Shown here one piece after another: positions 58,231 to 64,000 of a DNA stretch of 64,000 nucleotides. A program made the position numbers and the translations under genes. How positions within the stretch are numbered: position 1 is the stretch's first letter; every line of letters starts with the position of its first letter. The notes below the pieces were generated by a model. The model did no database searches, was not told the origin of the DNA, and worked only from the letters and a program-made list of their open reading frames with translations. The DNA comes from Phoenix dactylifera (taxonomy: Eukaryota; Streptophyta; Magnoliopsida; Arecales; Arecaceae): positions 1,984,001 to 2,048,000 of the forward strand of contig NC_052400.1 of the NCBI RefSeq assembly GCF_009389715.1, in the 5' to 3' direction.

Positions 58231-58599
58231 CTAGCCCCCAGCTCATCGCTTCCACGATTCCCATTCGTCCTCTCGAGCCGACGACCAATCCCTACGCCAT
58301 CCCTGCGCTGCAGGACACCTAGGTTTCCTTTTTTTTGTATTTAGCTTTTCTTTTTTTCATCTTTTCCCGATCATTCTTCCGTTCCGAACCGGTTGACCCC
58401 GCGTCAGACCGGTGGCTCGGCCCTTTTCCCGGTTCGCTCCTTTTTTTTTTTTTTTTACCAAAAAAATAAATAAATAAAAGAAGAGGCGTACCCAACCGAA
58501 AGCGGGTAGAAGCCGTCTCGGCGCAGCTTATAATCCCCGCCTATCGAACAAGCCAGAGAGAGAGAGAGAGAGAGAGCGGAAGAGAAGGCCATAGGAGTG
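58231..58599. promoter_or_regulatory. Shared upstream region of ALG13 and APEM9
   Basis: These 370 bases separate the inferred ALG13 leader exon from the APEM9 start. The region is moderately GC-rich, with a T-run and A-run (58440-58480). A plus-strand TATA-like 'cttataatccc' is at about 58529, and a GA repeat in the presumed APEM9 leader is at 58555-58575. The head-to-head layout suggests a bidirectional promoter, by inference from position. Confidence 0.5.
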
Positions 58600-61500
58600 A
58601 TGGCAGCGGCACTCTCCGAGACCTGGAAAGCGATCGATGTTTCGGAGAGGTAATCGACTCGTTATTTGACTTCAATTCTGCGATTTCGATTCTCTTTCTC
58701 TCTCTCTCTCTCTCTTTGATTGTTGTTGCGGAATTAGTTACTCCCCGATCTTCCTATTCCGTTCTATTTCCAGCAACCGACGATCTTTGACGCGTACCTT
58801 TTGAAGGTTATAGGTTCTTTGATCCTTTAAACACAAAATAGTTTGCTGTAGGTTTGGTGTTGGAAGGAATTATGTTCGTGTTAACTTCGATTTGCTTAGG
58901 AATAAGACAACTTATTTTGTTTCTAGGAATATGTGATTGTATTATGACTCCAATGAGTCCTTTAACTTTCGTCATCTTTAAATTATTTAACTGCATATAT
59001 CTATTGTATCTGACTCGTATGGCCTGGTGAAATTCCTGCGATGTCATACCTAATGAAGGCCAAATTAGGGTTTTTTTCTTTCATGCGTTTGTTTATTAGT
59101 GAATTGAGTGATAAGCTTTTCTCAGAAAAAGAAAAGAAAGAAGAAGAATGGAATTTGATTTCTTGGAAAGCATGTTGTAGGGAGCCTAATCTGTTCGAGC
59201 ATCATCACATTTCTTTTCTTTAAAAAAATTTATGAATGTGTATACTGACAGCAGTCACAGCACCAAGGTCTTAATTGTTACCTATTAATTCATCTATAAA
59301 TAAACCTCTTTGAACCACGAAAAAGGGATTAAAAATATCATCATAAATCCTAATTATAGCTGGTTTAACTTATGGTGTTATCGTTTGACAGTGTTAGATG
59401 CCTCCTTAACTACTTAACTGTTAATCATGAGGCATGATTTTTATTTATTGATTTTTTTTTTTTGGAATGGTTCAGCTGTCTGGTTTGCTGCATGTTTGAG
59501 GAGGCTGCATCTCTGTCTTCTTCTATTCTTCGGCAAATACATACTACCCCATCTTCAGAAGCAATAGATGATGGTGAACTGGCCGAAATGATGGTATCAG
59601 CTGGTATGGTGTTTGTACAATCACTGAGAGAAATGAGGAGGTATCTTATTCTTCTGTTCAAATCCTATCATTTTAATTAGCTTGGTCGCAGAGTTTCGAT
59701 ATCTTATATTATCAATTCTAAAGGAAGTAAATACCTGGAAGTTCTCTAGATCAGTGAACTTATTATCTAGATTTACAAGAACTTGGCATTGGCTGATGAA
59801 CAAGGACTCTATTAACAATCGCACCTTGCTAAAATGGGTTAACTAACTTTGTTTTATAATTATTTGTTATTTTAGGTGTGATATGGTCCTTAAAATATTG
59901 TGTCTTTCTATGTACTGCTTGATGCATTTTGTATGTCGATTACCACATACCGTCATTCTTTCTCTAGGAAGTTAGCCAGTTATGGGAATTACATAATGCA
60001 AAAGTACAGTGACTATAATTTATTACCAAGTCATAAGGAGGCTTGCAAGCTTTGAACCCTGCAGTGTTGTTCTATATGTTACTTCTTGCCATAACCATCA
60101 AGAGTCCATCTAAACTTTTATGTTATCGTAATGAAGATTTTGTCAGAAAAAAAAAGAAACATTCAGAAGAATTTATTGTGATTTATTGAATTAATGTTGC
60201 TTTTCTTGCCTGCAGCCAAACCTGCTGTTTTCAGTGGTTTAGCTCCATGTATCTATAAAGTAAACTGAGATACTAGAACTACAAATGGTGTGATGGATCT
60301 GGTGAATAAAAACATGGTACTCTTTTCAGTGGATTTGTTCCATGTAGCTGTAAGTAGGCTGAGATACTAGGACTACAAATGGTGTAAATGGATCTGGGGT
60401 TTTAAAAAAAGATGTATGCTTAATTTTAAATATAAAGATGATATACAGATTTGTGTTCTTTATAATACTAAACTTGCAAGCCATAATATGAAGTTGTGAA
60501 GATATTGGCAAAACATAGATCATAAAATGTTGCAGCTGTCTATGTATACCAACTGAATGTCAAAAGTCTACCATTTGACATGATGAATTCAAGATGGATT
60601 CATCACAGATATGCAGATGTACCTAAGAGATTTGAAGTGATGAATTCAAGATGTTCTTCTGAAGTGTTATGTGTTGTCTACATCATGGAGAGTGGAGAGA
60701 CCAAGGTTCGCCGTACCGGTACCGAACCCCGTACCGGTGCCGCACTAGTATAGGCGTACCGAGTGTCGGTACGGTACGGTACGCTCGGTACCGACCGTAC
60801 CGATATTGGTGTACCGATACCGGTATCCATCGGTACGGGTACGGTACGCTCAGTACCGACCGGTACCGACCGGTACAGCGAACCTTGGGAGAGACCTAAG
60901 AATGAAAAATATATATCAATTTTCTGAAGAAATACATGAGGGTACCTAAGAGAATTTGAGTAAGGTGGATAATTTCAAGATGTTTTGGAGAGCTTTCTGA
61001 TTACTGCATGCTGGTGAGACTTAATTAAAATATTAAAAGACAACTTAAATCCGACTGTCCCATATGACTACATGCATTTGGTGATAGTTGTGGAGATGGT
61101 CATGTAATATTTTGGTAGCACAAGGAAAGATGTAGCTAGAGTAACATGCATTGAGCAAGCTTAAAAGGTGCACCAGATGGAGATCTAGTGATGCTGAATT
61201 GATTGGATCACATGGTCATGTGCAACATACATTGAAGATGGCCTTCCCAAGGAGAGGGTCATGCATGTGTAGAAGGGTTGGAGAGGGGATGACATGGCAA
61301 GTGGGTATGTGAAAAATTTAAAATCTTGCTTTAGTGTGATGTTTAACTATGTTGTTGATCGGTTCTTTTCAATTTCAAAAATAAACCACGCAATAGCACG
61401 TATCCTGTAGGATAGTGATTACGGGTGTCGGTCCACAGGGATTGGAAAATAAGTTATTTTTCTTTTAAAAACAAATCAAGAAGAAGGATTTGCTAACTTG

Positions 61501-63887
61501 ATTTAACTAAATTAATCTATGAGTACGAATTGAAATTTTATCAAAGTAAATAGATCTAGGGTTTGGAATCCACCACATAGCATTGCATCAAGGATTGTGT
61601 TCTTAATTTTTATCTTTTGGAGAGGCATGCAATTTTGGCTACAAGCCTTTTAAAATAAAAGCATACATAGTGTTAGGAAGATCCATCTTCGATGTAGCAT
61701 GAAGTGTCTACCTAAGTATGCTAATCTAGGATGCAGCACACCTCATCTTCCTAGGCATGGATCATCTTAGACTACTTTAACAAACATGAATAGTAAATGG
61801 CATGCTCAAAGTTTAAACATCATAAAAAGATATTTCATTGAAGATAATAATTTAAACAAGCTCCAAAATAATAAAGAAAATAAGAACTACAATGCCCTGA
61901 TACATTGCTAGGGCTTCATCCAGCCCTAGATTAGATGTTTAGCCGAGCATGGCTTCCGGATGACCTCCCATCTTCAAATGAAATTGATCACCTCCCATTA
62001 TTCCCAAAATATCACAACTATTCTCTTCCCCCCCCCTCTCTCTCTCTTTTTTTTTTTTTTCTTTCTCTCGGCGTTCTTCTTTTTCTTCACCGAAACAGAG
62101 TATCCTCTGTTTCTTTCCTCCCCCGAGCTCTCCCTTCCATCGAACGCCCCCTCCTCCTTATATAGATCCCCTCATCATATCAGCCAGCAAGCACGTGGAG
62201 AGGAGGGGAAAAAACGGACGCGATCTGTGAGGCGGATGCTTGGGATTTCAAATCCGGAAGAGAGCTGGTCTGCGTGGGATGATTGCTCGCGGATGCTGGA
62301 ATTGGGGAAGAGCTGCAGACGGGCGCCGATCCGGAAGGAGGATGGCGTGATTGCTGGGGTGCCGGTTTGATTGCAGGCGGCCGGATCAGTGGAGCTGGCC
62401 GCGGGATTCCGGGAGGTTGACGTGCGGAATGAGCTAGGGCGCGGAAGAAGAAGATCACGGCTTGCTGATTTGGGAAGGAAGGAGATGCTGCAGGATGAGC
62501 TGGAGGAGCCGGGAGCGTTGGGAGGAGCCGAAGAAGAAGGTGGCCGGCCGTGGCGTGATATGCTGGGAGCCTGTCTCGGACGCTCGGAACGGCAGCGCGG
62601 AGGCGAGGATGCAGGCGGAGAAAGAGGCGGAGGAACGGCTGGGCATGATGCTTGGATCCCGCTTGCAGTCGGACGGGCATGGGAGGTTGCTGGATTACCG
62701 GCGTTCACCGTGCGCGGGCTGTTGATGGCCTCATCGCGATGGAGCTTGGAATGGGCTGGGGTTGGCACGGGCGGCGGATCGACGCGGGATCGACGGGAAG
62801 AAGCTGAACGGCCCGGATGCACTGCGGGGGAGGGGGGAAGAAGATAAACAGTGGAGTTATATATATATATATTTATTTTATATTTTTTTTGTAGCACTGT
62901 TCATATGAACAGTGTTTTCACGGGATACTGTTCATATGAACAGTGAATCATGGATATTCAATTATTATTATTATTATTATTTTTGTTTTAAAATTATAAA
63001 TTTTATATGAAGGCAGGTAAGGAATTGGTTGGGAATTGGCTTTGGATTTGAGGTGGATCATGATCGTTGATTTGCTTGAAATTATTCTCGAGCCCAATGT
63101 TATTTAAATTTAATTCTTGCTGAGCTGCTTCAGATCGAACTCGACCAGACAAGACTAAAAACCGGACCGTGACCTAATAAAAAGGGTTAATCAAACTTTT
63201 GCCCCATACATAATTAATTATAACTTTCGATCGAATCAGGACCAAAATCCATTAAATTATAACCTCAGCTTGATTACAACTCCATCAGGTTACCGAATCG
63301 GGTCAACACAATCTCCTCCTTATATGTTTTCATGAAAGATTATAACCAGGAGAGAGACAAGTTTAGAGTCTGTTTTGAGAAAAGAATTATTTACCTCTTA
63401 CCATAATTTAAATTCATTTCAATGTTTATTTAATTTTATGGTAAAATATATATTTATCAGTTTAAAAATATTGATAAGTGCTATGGAAAGATAACTAAAT
63501 TATAGATTATTAAGCACTTATCAGTTGTGAGCATATGACGAAGAAAATATTACATAGTTGGCTGCAAATATTAGGCATAAGTTTTCTAGTTGTTGATTAT
63601 GTATATTCAGTTAGTATCTCAATAACTTTGTATTTTTCAAAAGAAAACAAACAGATTTTGTATATATTGTTTCTTTAAATTCCTGATATTACTTTGTGGA
63701 GCCTTTTATCATGTTTATTTGCATTATGTTTTAAGGCTTCATAATCTTTGCTGTTATGCTGAGACTGAGCTAATTCAACACTTTCACTTGGTTTTGGATA
63801 AAATTGCAGGACATCTGAACTGCTGATTGAACTTAAAACATTGTATGGTTCAGTGGCAGCTATACCTGTTCAAGTTTTCCTAGCATG
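58600..63887 (+). CDS. APEM9: APEM9-like peroxisomal protein, 5' part (runs off the window)
   Basis: APEM9 (also called DAYU) is a plant peroxisomal membrane anchor for the PEX1-PEX6 import-receptor recycling complex. Three exons are visible: 58600-58649, 59476-59640 and 63810-63887, all with GT-AG borders and compatible phases. They give 96 residues starting MAAALSETWKAIDVSESCL, then VCCMFEEAASLSSSILRQI, an acidic variable stretch (EAIDDGELAEM), SAGMVFVQSLREMRRTSELL and LYGSVAAIPVQVFLA. This order matches the N-terminus of Arabidopsis APEM9, which begins similarly with a SESYLVC-type motif and a VPVQV motif. The TM segment and C-terminus would lie beyond the window. Intron 2 (59641-63809) holds a hAT MITE and repeat-derived sequence. 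Confidence 0.82.
60702..60887. mobile_element. hAT-like MITE, GTACCG-rich, copy D
   Basis: The 186-bp element begins CAAGGTTCGCCGTACCGG and ends CCGGTACAGCGAACCTTG, with inverted repeats over 18 bp and one mismatch. It is flanked by the perfect 8-bp repeat GGAGAGAC (60694-60701 and 60888-60895). The interior is rich in 'ggtacggtacgctcggtacc'-type motifs. APEM9 intron 2. Confidence 0.92.
61380..63510. repeat. Repeat-derived block in APEM9 intron 2, class unclear
   Basis: The left part carries 'cacgcaatagcacgtatcct' and 'gtcggtccacagggattgg', phrases I associate with widespread plant retroelement leaders. The middle (62200-62830) is GC-rich, with open frames but no protein-family signature. 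Palindromic GTTCATATGAAC motifs and a 'tatatatata' run follow near 62855-62944. The right part is AT-rich. I could not define ends. Confidence 0.4.
62895..62944. repeat. Two perfect ACTGTTCATATGAACAGT palindromes
   Basis: The 18-bp palindrome occurs at 62896-62913 and 62927-62944, next to a TATA-like run (62856-62870) if read on the minus strand. It differs from the LTR palindrome at 30248 only at the centre (CATATG instead of CACGTG), apart from outer bases. Confidence 0.9.
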
Positions 63888-64000
63888 GTACTACAAATAT
63901 ACCTTTCTATGGCATACATGATATTTTTGGTTTCCCTAATGCTTTTGCTGACCTGTTGAAATCATGCTAATCATAGAGAGTTCATGTTCTAAACTCTAGG

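Noticed and set aside
62175-62897. 240-residue minus-strand open frame in APEM9 intron 2
   Set aside because: Ser/Pro/Arg-rich translation of GC-rich repeat sequence, with overlapping long frames on the other strand and no family signature.
1-64000. CRISPR arrays, bacterial operons, riboswitches
   Set aside because: The window is plant nuclear DNA; the direct repeats seen are transposon or tandem repeats without CRISPR spacing.

Overview
The window is nuclear DNA from a flowering plant. Spliced genes with plant-specific families (cycloartenol synthase, DUF3537/GRL, plastid SecE, ALG13, APEM9), GC-rich coding exons in AT-rich surroundings, and introns packed with copia, gypsy, hAT and Harbinger-type elements point to a monocot. 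A palm is my best guess but is inference only.

Layout. Positions 1-10348 hold a decayed tandem copy of the block that lies intact at about 36139-45195. It contains a truncated cycloartenol synthase pseudogene (2133-3791), a truncated DUF3537 pseudogene (7415-7947), pieces of the shared intergenic region, and later insertions (gypsy-like fragment, solo LTR, CACTA-like repeats, copia remnant). Positions 10349-41577 (minus strand) are one complete cycloartenol synthase gene. I placed all 18 coding exons; they sum to 2280 nt (759 codons plus stop), the length of Arabidopsis CAS1. Its introns hold a non-autonomous LTR retrotransposon with a nested SIRE/copia piece, a large solo LTR, two Harbinger-like elements (one carrying a PPR gene fragment), four hAT-like elements, a 0.95-kb tandem duplication and a poly-G tract.

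Positions 45059-46691 (plus) encode a 457-residue DUF3537 membrane protein (plant gustatory-receptor-like family), divergent from the synthase. A gene-poor stretch follows, then plastid SECE1 (49956-50501, plus, one exon). ALG13 (51021-55187, minus, three coding exons) is convergent with SECE1 and head-to-head with the 5' part of APEM9 (58600 to beyond the window end, plus).

The genes do not form one pathway: sterol biosynthesis (CAS), a membrane protein of unknown ligand (DUF3537), thylakoid Sec translocation (SECE1), N-glycan assembly in the ER (ALG13) and peroxisomal import (APEM9). The most notable features are the co-duplication of the CAS-DUF3537 pair, the hAT MITE family with clear 8-bp target duplications, the PPR-carrying Harbinger-like element, the palindromic CACGTG repeats in LTR promoters, and an apparent GC-AG intron in CAS.
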